NCBI GenBank assembly: GCA_958298945.1
Contig: OY282609.1
Coordinates: forward strand, 40,376,954-40,440,953
Source: Atherix ibis
Lineage: Eukaryota; Arthropoda; Insecta; Diptera; Athericidae
Length of the DNA: 64,000 nucleotides
Direction: 5' to 3'
Made by a program: the position numbers and the translations under genes. Shown piece by piece: positions 22,811 to 35,241 of the stretch. Under the pieces are notes generated by a model. It was given only the letters and a program-made list of their open reading frames with translations, was not told the origin of the DNA and did not search any database. Every line of letters starts with the position of its first letter. Positions within the stretch are counted from its first letter, which is position 1.

Positions 22811-24029
22811 CGGTAGAAATTTTTAGGAGAAATTTTCAGTAGAAATTTTCAGTAGAAATTTTCAGCAGAAATTTTCAGCAAAAATTTTCAGTAGAAATTT
22901 TCAGTAAAAATTTTCAGTAGATATTTTCAGTACAAATTTTCAGTACAAATTTTCAGTAGAAATTTTCTGTAGAAATTTTCAGTAGAAATTTTCAGTAGAA
23001 ATTTTCAGCATAAATTTTCAGTAGAAATTTTCAGTAGAAATTTTCAATATAAATTTTCAGTAGGAATTTTCAGTAGAAATTTTAGTGCGAATTATCTGTA
23101 GAAATGTTTAGCATAAATTTTTAGTTGAAATTTTCAGTAGAAATTTTCAGTAGAAATTTTTAGTAGAAATTTTCAGTAGAAATTTTCAGTAGAAATTTTT
23201 AGTAGAAATTTTCAGTAGAAATTTTCAGTAGAAATTTTCAGTAGAAATTTTCAGTAGAAATTTTCAGTAGAAATTTTCAGTAGAAATTTTCAGTAGAAAT
23301 TTTCAGTAGAAATTTTCAGTAGAATTTTTTAGTAGAAATTTCCAGTAGAAATTTTCTGTTGAAATTTTCAGTAGAAATTTTCAGTAGATATTTTCAGTAC
23401 AAATTTTCAGTACAAATTTTCAGTAGAAATTTTCTGTAGAAATTTTCAGTAGAAATTTTCAGTAGAAATTTTCAGCACAAATTTTCAGTAGAAATTTTCA
23501 GTAGAAATTTTCAATATAAATTTTCAGTAGGAATTTTCAGTAGAAATTTTAGTGCGAATTATCTGTAGAAATGTTCAGCATAAATTTTTAGTTGAAATTT
23601 TCAGTAGAAATTTTCAGTAGAAATTTTTAGTAGAAATTTTCAGTAGAAATTTTCAGTAGAAATTATCAGTAGAAATTTTCAATATAAATTTTCAGTAGGA
23701 ATTTGCAGTAGAAATTTTAGTGCGAATTATCAGTAGAAATGTTCAGCATACATTTTTAGTTGAAATTTTCAGTAGAAATTTTCAGTAGAAATTTTTAGTA
23801 GAAATTTTCACTAGAAATTTTCAGTAGAAATTTTCAGTAGAAATTTTCAGTAGAAATTTTCAGTAGAAATTTTCAGTAGAAATTTTCAGTAGAAATTTTC
23901 AGTAGAAATTTTCAGTAGAAATTTTCAGTAGAAATTTTCAGTAGAAATTTTCAGTAGAAATTTTCAGTAGAAATTTTCAGTAGAAATTTTCAGTAGAAAT
24001 TTTCAATATAAATTTTCAGTAGGAATTTT
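22811..24029 (+). repeat. 1219-bp duplication, copy 1
   Basis: CGGTAG at 22811 recurs at 24030, and GCATAAATTTTCAG at 23009 recurs at 24228, both 1219 bp apart. CATACAT markers at 22502 and 23747 are 1245 bp apart, the extra 26 bp reflecting two fewer units in the later perfect run (14 against 16). Confidence 0.85.
23822..24003 (+). repeat. Run of 14 perfect units
   Basis: 182 bp between CACTAG (23809) and CAATAT (24004). Confidence 0.92.
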
Positions 24030-25947
24030 CGGTAGAAATTTTTAGGAGAAATTTTCAGTAGAAATTTTCAGTAGAAATTTTCAGCAGAAATTTTCAGCAA
24101 AAATTTTCAGTAGAAATTTTCAGTAAAAATTTTCAGTAGATATTTTCAGTACAAATTTTCAGTACAAATTTTCAGTAGAAATTTTCTGTAGAAATTTTCA
24201 GTAGAAATTTTCAGTAGAAATTTTCAGCATAAATTTTCAGTAGAAATTTTCAGTAGAAATTTTCAATATAAATTTTCAGTAGGAATTTTCAGTAGAAATT
24301 TTAGTGCGAATTATCTGTAGAAATGTTTAGCATAAATTTTTAGTTGAAATTTTCAGTAGAAATTTTCAGTAGAAATTTTTAGTAGAAATTTTCAGTAGAA
24401 ATTTTCAGTAGAAATTTTTAGTAGAAATTTTCAGTAGAAATTTTTAGTAGAAATTTTCAGTAGAAATTTTCAGTAGAAATTTTCAGTAGAAATTTTCAGT
24501 AGAAATTTCCAGTAGAAATTTCCAGTAGAAATTTTCAGTAGAAATTTTCAGTACCATTTGTCAGTAGCAATTTTGGGTGGAAATTTTCAGTAGAAAGTTT
24601 CAGTAGAACCCTTAAGTAGACATTTTCAATAGTAATTTTCAGTAGAAATCTATAGTAAAAATTTTCAGCAGAAATTTTCAGTAGACATTTTCAGTAGAAA
24701 TTTTCAGTAGAAATCTTCAGTAGAAATTTTCAATAGAAATTTTCTGTAGATATTTTCAGTAGATATTTTCAGTAGATATTTTCAGTAGAAATTTTGTGCA
24801 AACATTTTCAGTAGAAATAGTTAGTAGAAATTTTCAGTAGGAATTTTCAGTAGGAATTTTTAGAGAAGTTTTCAGTAGAAATTTTCAGTAGAAATTTACA
24901 ATTGAAATTTTCAGTAGAAATTTTAGTGCAAATTATCAGTAGAAATGTTCAGCATAAATTGTTAGTTGAAATTTTCAGTAGAAATTTTCAGTAGAAATTT
25001 TCAGTAGAAATTTTTAGTAGAAATTTAGAGCAGAAATTTTCAGTAGAAATTTTCTGTAAAAATTGTCAGTAGAAATAGTTAGTAGAAATTTTCAGTAGGA
25101 ATTTTCAGAGAAATGTTCAGTCGTAATTTTCAGAGAAATTTTCGGTAGAAATTTCCAGTAGATATTTTCAATAGAAATTTCAGTAGAAATTTTCAGTAGA
25201 AATTTTCAGTAGAAATTTTCAGTAGAAATTTTCAGTAGAAAATTTGAGTAGAAATTTTCAGTAGAAATTTCCAGCAGATATTTTCAGCAGATACTTTCAG
25301 TAGAAATTTTCAGTAGAAATTTTTAGTAGAAATCTTAAGTAGAAATTTTCAGTAGAAATTTTCAGTAGAAATTTTCAGTAGAAATTTTCAGTAGAAATTT
25401 TCAATATAAATTTTCAGCAGGAATTTTCGGTAGAAAATTTGAGTAGAAATTTTCAGTAGATATTTCCAGCAGATATTTTCAGCAGATACTTTCAGTAGAA
25501 ATTTTCAGTAGAAATTTTTAGTAGAAATCTTAAGTAGAAATTTTCAGTAGAAATTTTCTGTAGAAATTTTCAGTAGAAATTTTCAGTAGAAATTTTTAGT
25601 AGAAATCTTAAGTAGAAATTTTCAGTAGAAATTTTCAGTAGAAATTGTCAGTAGAAATATTCAGTAGAAATTTTCAGTAGAAATTTTCAGTACAAATTTT
25701 CAGTACAAATTTTCAGTAGAAATTTTCAATATAAATTTTCAGTAGGAATTTTCGGTAGATATTTTTAGGAGAAATTATCAGCAGAAATTTTTAGTAGAAA
25801 TTTTCAGAAGAAATTTTTAGTAGAAATTTTCAGAAGAAATTTTCAGTAGAAATTTTTAGGAGAAATTTTCAGTAGAAATTTTTAGTAGAAATTTTCAGAA
25901 GAAATTTTTAGTAGAAATTTTCAGTAGAAATTTTCAGTAGAAATTTT
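24030..25947 (+). repeat. 1219-bp duplication, copy 2, running into CCATTTG and GAGTAG blocks
   Basis: The duplicated part runs to about 24.43 kb. It is followed by CCATTTG (24554), GTGCAAAC, TTACAATTG and TAGAGCAG blocks and then two GAGTAG/CCAGCAGATA blocks (about 25.24 and 25.44 kb). The second has GTAGATATTTCC, as in the inverted segment. The tail (GTCAGTAG near 25.64 kb, CGGTAGATATTTTTAGG near 25.75 kb) matches the reverse complement of the inverted segment's left end almost base for base. Confidence 0.82.
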
Positions 25948-28202
25948 CGGTAGAAATTTTCTGTTGAAATTTTCAGTAGAAATTTTCAGTAGAAATTTTC
26001 AGCAGAAATTTTCAGCAAAAATTTTAAGTAGAAATTGTCAGTAGAAATTTTCAGTAGAAATTTTCAGTAGAAATTTTCAGTACAAATTTTCAGTACAAAT
26101 TTTCAGTAGAAATTTTCAATATAAATTTTCAGTAGGAATTTTCGGTAGAAATTTTTAGGAGAAATTATCAGCAGAAATTATTAGTAGAAATTTTCAGAAG
26201 AAATTTTTAGTAGATATTTTCAGTAGAAATTTTCAGTAGAAATTTTTAGGAGAAATTTTCAGTAGAAATTTTTAGTAGAAATTTTCAGAAGAAATTTTTA
26301 GTAGAAATTTTCAGTAGAAATTTTCAGTAGAAATTTTCGGTAGAAATTTTCTGTTGAAATTTTCAGTAGAAATTTTCAGTAGAAATTTTCAGCAGAAATT
26401 TTCAGCAAAATTTTCAGTAGAAATTTTCAGTAAAAATTTTCAGTAGATATTTTCAGTACAAATTTTCAGTAGAAATTTTCTGTAGAAATTTTCAGTAGAA
26501 ATTTTCAGAAGAAATTTTCAGCACAAATTTTCAGTAGAAATTTTCAGTAGAAATTTTCAATATAAATTTTCAGTAGGAATTTTCAGTAGAAATTTTATAG
26601 CGAATTATCTGTAGAAATGTTCAGCATAAATTTTTAGTTTAAATTTTCAGTAGAAATTTTCAGTAGAAATTTTTAGTAGAAATTTTCAGTAGAAATTTTC
26701 AGTAGAAATTTTTAGTAGAAATTTTCAGTAGAAATTTTCAGTAGAAATTTTCAGTAGAAATTTTCAGTAGAAATTTTCAGTAGAAATTTTCAGTAGAAAT
26801 TTTCAGTAGAAATTTTCAGTAGAAATTTTCAGTAGAAATTTCCAGTAGAAATTTCCAGTAGAAATTTTCAGTAGAAATTTTCAGTACCATTTGTCAGTAG
26901 CAATTTTGGGTGGAAATTTTCAGTAGAAAGTTTCAGTAGAACCCTTAAGTAGACATTTTCAATAGTAATTTTCAGTAGAAATCTATAGTAAAAATTTTCA
27001 GCAGAAATTTTCAGTAGACATTTTCAGTAGAAATTTTCAGTAGAAATCTTCAGTAGAAATTTTCAATAGAAATTTTCTGTAGATATTTTCAGTAGATATT
27101 TTCAGTAGATATTTTCTGTAGATATTTTCAGTAGAAATTTTGTGCAAAAATATTCAGTAGAAATAGTTAGTAGAAATTTTCAGTAGGAATTTTCAGTAGG
27201 AATTTTTAGAGAAGTTTTCAGTAGAAATTTTCAGTAGAAATTTACAATTGAAATTTTCAGTAGAAATTTTAGTGCAAATTATCAGTAGAAATGTTCAGCA
27301 TAAATTGTTAGTTGAAATTTTCAGTAGAAATTTTCAGTAGAAATTTTTAGTAGAAATTTAGAGCAGAAATTTTCAGTAGAAATTTTCTGTAAAAATTTTC
27401 AGTAGAATTAGTTAGTAGAAATTTTCAGTAGGAATTTTCAGAGAAATGTTCAGTCGTAATTTTCAGAGAAATTTTCGGTAGAAATTTTCAGTAGATATTT
27501 TCAATAGAAATTTCAGTAGAAATTTTCGGTAGAAATTTTCAGTAGAAATTTTCAGTAGAAATTTTCAGTAGAAATTTTCAGTAGAAATTTTGAGTAGAAA
27601 ATTTGAGTAGAAATTTTCAGTAGAAATTTCCAGCAGATATTTTCAGCAGATACTTTCAGTAGAAATTTTCAGTAGAAATTTTTAGTAGAAATCTTAAGTA
27701 GAAATTTTCAGTAGAAATTTTCTGTAGAAATTTTCAGTAGAAATTTTCAGTAGAAATTTTCAATATAAATTTTCAGCAGGAATTTTCGGTAGAAATTTTG
27801 AGTAGAAATTTTCAGTAGATATTTCCAGCAGATATTTTCAGCAGATACTTTCAGTAGAAATTTTTAGTAGAAATCTTAAGTAGAAATTTTCAGTAGAAAT
27901 TTTCTGTAGAAATTTTCAGTAGAAATTTTCAGTAGAAATTTTTAGTAGAAATCTTAAGTAGAAATTTTCAGTAGAAATTTTCAGTAGAAATTTTCAGTAG
28001 AAATCTTCAGTAGAAATTTTCAGTAGAAATTTTCAGTAGAAATTTTCAGTAGAAATTTTCAATATAAATTTTCAGTAGGAATTTTCGGTAGAAATTTTTA
28101 GGAGAAATTATCAGCAGAAATTTTTAGTAGAAATTTTCAGAAGAAATTTTTAGTAGAAATTTTCAGTAGAAATTTTCAGTAGAAATTTTCGGTAGAAATT
28201 TT
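25948..28202 (+). repeat. HOR E, 2255-bp copy 1
   Basis: First of three tandem copies. Markers recur at exactly 2255 bp: CTGTTG at 25961, 28216, 30471 and CCATTTG at 26887, 29142, 31397. It contains GTACAAA, GCACAAA, TTTATAGCGAATTATC, CCATTTG, AATATTCAGTAG, TTACAATTG, GAATTAGTTAG and two GAGTAG/CCAGCAGATA blocks. It differs from copies 2 and 3 at one site near 26.73 kb (CAGTAG where they have TAGTAG). Confidence 0.93.
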
Positions 28203-30457
28203 CGGTAGAAATTTTCTGTTGAAATTTTCAGTAGAAATTTTCAGTAGAAATTTTCAGCAGAAATTTTCAGCAAAAATTTTAAGTAGAAATTGTCAGTAGA
28301 AATTTTCAGTAGAAATTTTCAGTAGAAATTTTCAGTACAAATTTTCAGTACAAATTTTCAGTAGAAATTTTCAATATAAATTTTCAGTAGGAATTTTCGG
28401 TAGAAATTTTTAGGAGAAATTATCAGCAGAAATTATTAGTAGAAATTTTCAGAAGAAATTTTTAGTAGATATTTTCAGTAGAAATTTTCAGTAGAAATTT
28501 TTAGGAGAAATTTTCAGTAGAAATTTTTAGTAGAAATTTTCAGAAGAAATTTTTAGTAGAAATTTTCAGTAGAAATTTTCAGTAGAAATTTTCGGTAGAA
28601 ATTTTCTGTTGAAATTTTCAGTAGAAATTTTCAGTAGAAATTTTCAGCAGAAATTTTCAGCAAAATTTTCAGTAGAAATTTTCAGTAAAAATTTTCAGTA
28701 GATATTTTCAGTACAAATTTTCAGTAGAAATTTTCTGTAGAAATTTTCAGTAGAAATTTTCAGAAGAAATTTTCAGCACAAATTTTCAGTAGAAATTTTC
28801 AGTAGAAATTTTCAATATAAATTTTCAGTAGGAATTTTCAGTAGAAATTTTATAGCGAATTATCTGTAGAAATGTTCAGCATAAATTTTTAGTTTAAATT
28901 TTCAGTAGAAATTTTCAGTAGAAATTTTTAGTAGAAATTTTCAGTAGAAATTTTCAGTAGAAATTTTTAGTAGAAATTTTCAGTAGAAATTTTTAGTAGA
29001 AATTTTCAGTAGAAATTTTCAGTAGAAATTTTCAGTAGAAATTTTCAGTAGAAATTTTCAGTAGAAATTTTCAGTAGAAATTTTCAGTAGAAATTTCCAG
29101 TAGAAATTTCCAGTAGAAATTTTCAGTAGAAATTTTCAGTACCATTTGTCAGTAGCAATTTTGGGTGGAAATTTTCAGTAGAAAGTTTCAGTAGAACCCT
29201 TAAGTAGACATTTTCAATAGTAATTTTCAGTAGAAATCTATAGTAAAAATTTTCAGCAGAAATTTTCAGTAGACATTTTCAGTAGAAATTTTCAGTAGAA
29301 ATCTTCAGTAGAAATTTTCAATAGAAATTTTCTGTAGATATTTTCAGTAGATATTTTCAGTAGATATTTTCTGTAGATATTTTCAGTAGAAATTTTGTGC
29401 AAAAATATTCAGTAGAAATAGTTAGTAGAAATTTTCAGTAGGAATTTTCAGTAGGAATTTTTAGAGAAGTTTTCAGTAGAAATTTTCAGTAGAAATTTAC
29501 AATTGAAATTTTCAGTAGAAATTTTAGTGCAAATTATCAGTAGAAATGTTCAGCATAAATTGTTAGTTGAAATTTTCAGTAGAAATTTTCAGTAGAAATT
29601 TTTAGTAGAAATTTAGAGCAGAAATTTTCAGTAGAAATTTTCTGTAAAAATTTTCAGTAGAATTAGTTAGTAGAAATTTTCAGTAGGAATTTTCAGAGAA
29701 ATGTTCAGTCGTAATTTTCAGAGAAATTTTCGGTAGAAATTTTCAGTAGATATTTTCAATAGAAATTTCAGTAGAAATTTTCGGTAGAAATTTTCAGTAG
29801 AAATTTTCAGTAGAAATTTTCAGTAGAAATTTTCAGTAGAAATTTTGAGTAGAAAATTTGAGTAGAAATTTTCAGTAGAAATTTCCAGCAGATATTTTCA
29901 GCAGATACTTTCAGTAGAAATTTTCAGTAGAAATTTTTAGTAGAAATCTTAAGTAGAAATTTTCAGTAGAAATTTTCTGTAGAAATTTTCAGTAGAAATT
30001 TTCAGTAGAAATTTTCAATATAAATTTTCAGCAGGAATTTTCGGTAGAAATTTTGAGTAGAAATTTTCAGTAGATATTTCCAGCAGATATTTTCAGCAGA
30101 TACTTTCAGTAGAAATTTTTAGTAGAAATCTTAAGTAGAAATTTTCAGTAGAAATTTTCTGTAGAAATTTTCAGTAGAAATTTTCAGTAGAAATTTTTAG
30201 TAGAAATCTTAAGTAGAAATTTTCAGTAGAAATTTTCAGTAGAAATTTTCAGTAGAAATCTTCAGTAGAAATTTTCAGTAGAAATTTTCAGTAGAAATTT
30301 TCAGTAGAAATTTTCAATATAAATTTTCAGTAGGAATTTTCGGTAGAAATTTTTAGGAGAAATTATCAGCAGAAATTTTTAGTAGAAATTTTCAGAAGAA
30401 ATTTTTAGTAGAAATTTTCAGTAGAAATTTTCAGTAGAAATTTTCGGTAGAAATTTT
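28203..30457 (+). repeat. HOR E, 2255-bp copy 2
   Basis: Near-identical to the neighbouring copies with no length change. The doubled CGGTAG unit at the copy junction (near 28193-28207) recurs at the next junction near 30.45 kb and is absent before copy 1. Confidence 0.93.
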
Positions 30458-32712
30458 CGGTAGAAATTTTCTGTTGAAATTTTCAGTAGAAATTTTCAGT
30501 AGAAATTTTCAGCAGAAATTTTCAGCAAAAATTTTAAGTAGAAATTGTCAGTAGAAATTTTCAGTAGAAATTTTCAGTAGAAATTTTCAGTACAAATTTT
30601 CAGTACAAATTTTCAGTAGAAATTTTCAATATAAATTTTCAGTAGGAATTTTCGGTAGAAATTTTTAGGAGAAATTATCAGCAGAAATTATTAGTAGAAA
30701 TTTTCAGAAGAAATTTTTAGTAGATATTTTCAGTAGAAATTTTCAGTAGAAATTTTTAGGAGAAATTTTCAGTAGAAATTTTTAGTAGAAATTTTCAGAA
30801 GAAATTTTTAGTAGAAATTTTCAGTAGAAATTTTCAGTAGAAATTTTCGGTAGAAATTTTCTGTTGAAATTTTCAGTAGAAATTTTCAGTAGAAATTTTC
30901 AGCAGAAATTTTCAGCAAAATTTTCAGTAGAAATTTTCAGTAAAAATTTTCAGTAGATATTTTCAGTACAAATTTTCAGTAGAAATTTTCTGTAGAAATT
31001 TTCAGTAGAAATTTTCAGAAGAAATTTTCAGCACAAATTTTCAGTAGAAATTTTCAGTAGAAATTTTCAATATAAATTTTCAGTAGGAATTTTCAGTAGA
31101 AATTTTATAGCGAATTATCTGTAGAAATGTTCAGCATAAATTTTTAGTTTAAATTTTCAGTAGAAATTTTCAGTAGAAATTTTTAGTAGAAATTTTCAGT
31201 AGAAATTTTCAGTAGAAATTTTTAGTAGAAATTTTCAGTAGAAATTTTTAGTAGAAATTTTCAGTAGAAATTTTCAGTAGAAATTTTCAGTAGAAATTTT
31301 CAGTAGAAATTTTCAGTAGAAATTTTCAGTAGAAATTTTCAGTAGAAATTTCCAGTAGAAATTTCCAGTAGAAATTTTCAGTAGAAATTTTCAGTACCAT
31401 TTGTCAGTAGCAATTTTGGGTGGAAATTTTCAGTAGAAAGTTTCAGTAGAACCCTTAAGTAGACATTTTCAATAGTAATTTTCAGTAGAAATCTATAGTA
31501 AAAATTTTCAGCAGAAATTTTCAGTAGACATTTTCAGTAGAAATTTTCAGTAGAAATCTTCAGTAGAAATTTTCAATAGAAATTTTCTGTAGATATTTTC
31601 AGTAGATATTTTCAGTAGATATTTTCTGTAGATATTTTCAGTAGAAATTTTGTGCAAAAATATTCAGTAGAAATAGTTAGTAGAAATTTTCAGTAGGAAT
31701 TTTCAGTAGGAATTTTTAGAGAAGTTTTCAGTAGAAATTTTCAGTAGAAATTTACAATTGAAATTTTCAGTAGAAATTTTAGTGCAAATTATCAGTAGAA
31801 ATGTTCAGCATAAATTGTTAGTTGAAATTTTCAGTAGAAATTTTCAGTAGAAATTTTTAGTAGAAATTTAGAGCAGAAATTTTCAGTAGAAATTTTCTGT
31901 AAAAATTTTCAGTAGAATTAGTTAGTAGAAATTTTCAGTAGGAATTTTCAGAGAAATGTTCAGTCGTAATTTTCAGAGAAATTTTCGGTAGAAATTTTCA
32001 GTAGATATTTTCAATAGAAATTTCAGTAGAAATTTTCGGTAGAAATTTTCAGTAGAAATTTTCAGTAGAAATTTTCAGTAGAAATTTTCAGTAGAAATTT
32101 TGAGTAGAAAATTTGAGTAGAAATTTTCAGTAGAAATTTCCAGCAGATATTTTCAGCAGATACTTTCAGTAGAAATTTTCAGTAGAAATTTTTAGTAGAA
32201 ATCTTAAGTAGAAATTTTCAGTAGAAATTTTCTGTAGAAATTTTCAGTAGAAATTTTCAGTAGAAATTTTCAATATAAATTTTCAGCAGGAATTTTCGGT
32301 AGAAATTTTGAGTAGAAATTTTCAGTAGATATTTCCAGCAGATATTTTCAGCAGATACTTTCAGTAGAAATTTTTAGTAGAAATCTTAAGTAGAAATTTT
32401 CAGTAGAAATTTTCTGTAGAAATTTTCAGTAGAAATTTTCAGTAGAAATTTTTAGTAGAAATCTTAAGTAGAAATTTTCAGTAGAAATTTTCAGTAGAAA
32501 TTTTCAGTAGAAATCTTCAGTAGAAATTTTCAGTAGAAATTTTCAGTAGAAATTTTCAGTAGAAATTTTCAATATAAATTTTCAGTAGGAATTTTCGGTA
32601 GAAATTTTTAGGAGAAATTATCAGCAGAAATTTTTAGTAGAAATTTTCAGAAGAAATTTTTAGTAGAAATTTTCAGTAGAAATTTTCAGTAGAAATTTTC
32701 GGTAGAAATTTT
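30458..32712 (+). repeat. HOR E, 2255-bp copy 3
   Basis: It keeps the 2255-bp register to about 32712. There the sequence after CGGTAGAAATTT switches to a TAGAAG unit instead of a second CGGTAG unit, marking the end of the triplication. It carries the TAGTAG variant of copy 2 near 31.24 kb. Confidence 0.92.
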
Positions 32713-35241
32713 TAGAAGAAATTTTCAGTAGAAATTTTTAGTAGAAATTTTCAGTAGAAATTTTTAGAAGAAATTTTCAGCAGAAATTTTAGTAGGAATG
32801 TTTAATAGAAATTACCAGTAGAAATTTTCAGCATAAATTTTTAGTTGAAATTTTCAGTAGAAATTTTCAGTAGAAATTTTTAGTAGAAATTTTCAGTAGA
32901 AATTTTCAGTAGAAATTTTTAGTAGAAATTTTCAGTAGAAATTTTCAGTAGAAATTTTCAGTAGAAATTTTCAGTAGAAATTTTCAGTAGAAATTTTCAG
33001 TAGAAATTTTCAGTAGATATTTCCAGTAGAAATTTCCAGTAGAAATTTTCAGTAGAAATTTTCAGTACCATTTGTCAGTAGCAATTTTGGGTGGAAATTT
33101 TCAGTAGAAAGTTTCAGTAGAACCCTTAAGTAGACATTTTCAATAGTAATTTTCAGTAGAAATCTATAGTAAAAATTTTCAGCAGAAATTTTCAGTAGAC
33201 ATTTTCAGTAGAAATTTTCAGTAGAAATCTTCAGTAGAAATTTTCAATAGAAATTTTTTGTAGATATTTTCAGTAGATATTTTCAGTAGATATTTTCAGT
33301 AGATATTTTCAGTAAAAATTTTGCGCAAAAATTTTCAGTAGAAATAGTTAGTAGAAATTTTCAGTAGGAATTTTTAGAGAAGTTTTCAGTAGAAATTTTC
33401 AGTAGAAATTTACAATTGAAATTTTAGTGCAAATTATCAGTAGAAATGTTCAGCATAAATTGTTAGTTGAAATTTTCAGTAGAAATTTTCAGTAGAAATT
33501 TTTAGTAGAAATTTAGAGCAGAAATTTTCAGTAGAAATTTTCTGTAAAAATTTTCAGTAGAAATAGTTAGTAGAAATTTTCAGTAGGAATTTTCAGAGAA
33601 ATGTTCAGTCGTAATTTTCAGAGAAATTTTCGGTAGAAATTTTCAGTAGATATTTTCAATAGAAATTTCAGTAGAAATTTTCAGTAGAAATTTTCAGTAG
33701 AAATTTTCAGTAGAAATTTTCAGTAGAAAATTTGAGTAGAAATTTTCAGTCGAAATTTCCAGCAGATATTTTCAGCAGATACTTTCAGTAGAAATTTTCA
33801 GTAGAAATTTTTAGTAGAAATCTTAAGTAGAAATTTTCAGTAGAAATTTTCTGTAGAAATTTTCAGTAGAAATTTTCAGTAGAAATTTTCAATATAAATT
33901 TTCAGCAGGAATTTTCGGTAGAAAATTTGAGTAGAAATTTTCAGTAGAAATTTCCAGCAGATATTTTCAGCAGATACTTTCAGTAGAAATTTTCAGTAGA
34001 AATTTTTAGTAGAAATCTTAAGTAGAAATTTTCAGTAGAAATTTTCTGTAGAAATTTTCAGTAGAAATTTTCAGTAGAAATTTTTAGTAGAAATCTTAAG
34101 TAGAAATTTTCAGTAGAAATTTTCAGTAGAAATTTTCAGTAGAAATCTTCAGTAGAAATTTTCAGTAGAAATTTTCAGTACAAATTTTCAGTAGAAATTT
34201 TCAGTAGAAATTTTCAGTAGAAATTTTCAATATAAATTTTCAGTAGGAATTTTCGGTAGAAATTTTTAGGAGAAATTATCAGCAGAAATTTTTAGTAGAA
34301 ATTTTCAGAAGAAATTTTTAGTAGAAATTTTCAGTAGAAATTTTCAGTAGAAATTTTCGGTAGAAATTTTTAGAAGAAATTTTCAGTAGAAATTTTTAGT
34401 AGAAATTTTCAGTAGAAATTTTTAGAAGAAATTTTCAGCAGAAATTTTAGTAGGAATGTTTAATAGAAATTACCAGTAGAAATTTTCAGTAGAAATTTTC
34501 GGTAGAAATTTTTAGAAGAAATTTTCAGTAGAAAGTTTTAGTAGAAATTTTCAGTAGAAATTTTTAGAAGAAATTTTCAGTAGAAATTTTTAGTAGAAAT
34601 TTTCAGTAGAAATTTTTAGAAGAAATTTTCAGCAGAAATTTTAGTAAAAATGTTTAATAGAAATTATCAGTAGAAATTTTCAGTAGAAATTTTTGGTAGA
34701 AAGTTTTAGAAGAAATTTTCAGTAGAAATTTTCAGTAGAAATTTTCAGTAGAAATTTTCAATAGAAATTTTTAGGAGAAATTTTCAGCAGAAATTTTAGT
34801 AGAAATGTTTAATAGAAATTATCAGTAGAAATTTTCAGTAGAAATTTTCGGTAGAAATTTTTAGAAGAAATTTAAGTAGAAATTTTTAGTAGAAATTTTC
34901 TGTAGAAATTTTCAGTAGAAATTTTCAGCACAAATTTTCAGTAGAAATTTTCAGTAGAAATTTTCAATATAAATTTTCAGTAGGAATTCTCAGTAGAAAT
35001 TTTAGTGCGAATTATCTGTAGAAATGTTCAGCATAAATTTTTAGTTGAAATTTTCAGTAGAAATTTTCAGTAGAAATTTTTAGTAGAAATTTTCAGTAGA
35101 AATTTTCAGTAGAAGTTTTTAGTAGAAATTTTCAGTAGAAATTTTCAGTAGAAATTTTCAGTAGAAATTTTCAGTAGAAATTTTCAGTAGAAATTTCCAG
35201 TAGAAATTTCCAGTAGAAATTTTCAGTAGAAATTTTCAGTA
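32713..35241 (+). repeat. Mosaic HOR segment with CCATTTG at 33068
   Basis: It starts with TAGAAG/TAGGAATG/ATTACCAG units (near 32.79-32.82 kb) and jumps at about 32.83 kb to a GCATAAATTTTTAGTTG block. A CCATTTG module follows, with GCGCAAAA in place of GTGCAAAA near 33.32 kb and GTCGAAATTTCC near 33.75 kb. Then come two GAGTAG/CCAGCAGATA blocks, and a second TAGGAATG/ATTACCAG block at about 34.45 kb, 1658 bp after the first. Confidence 0.75.
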
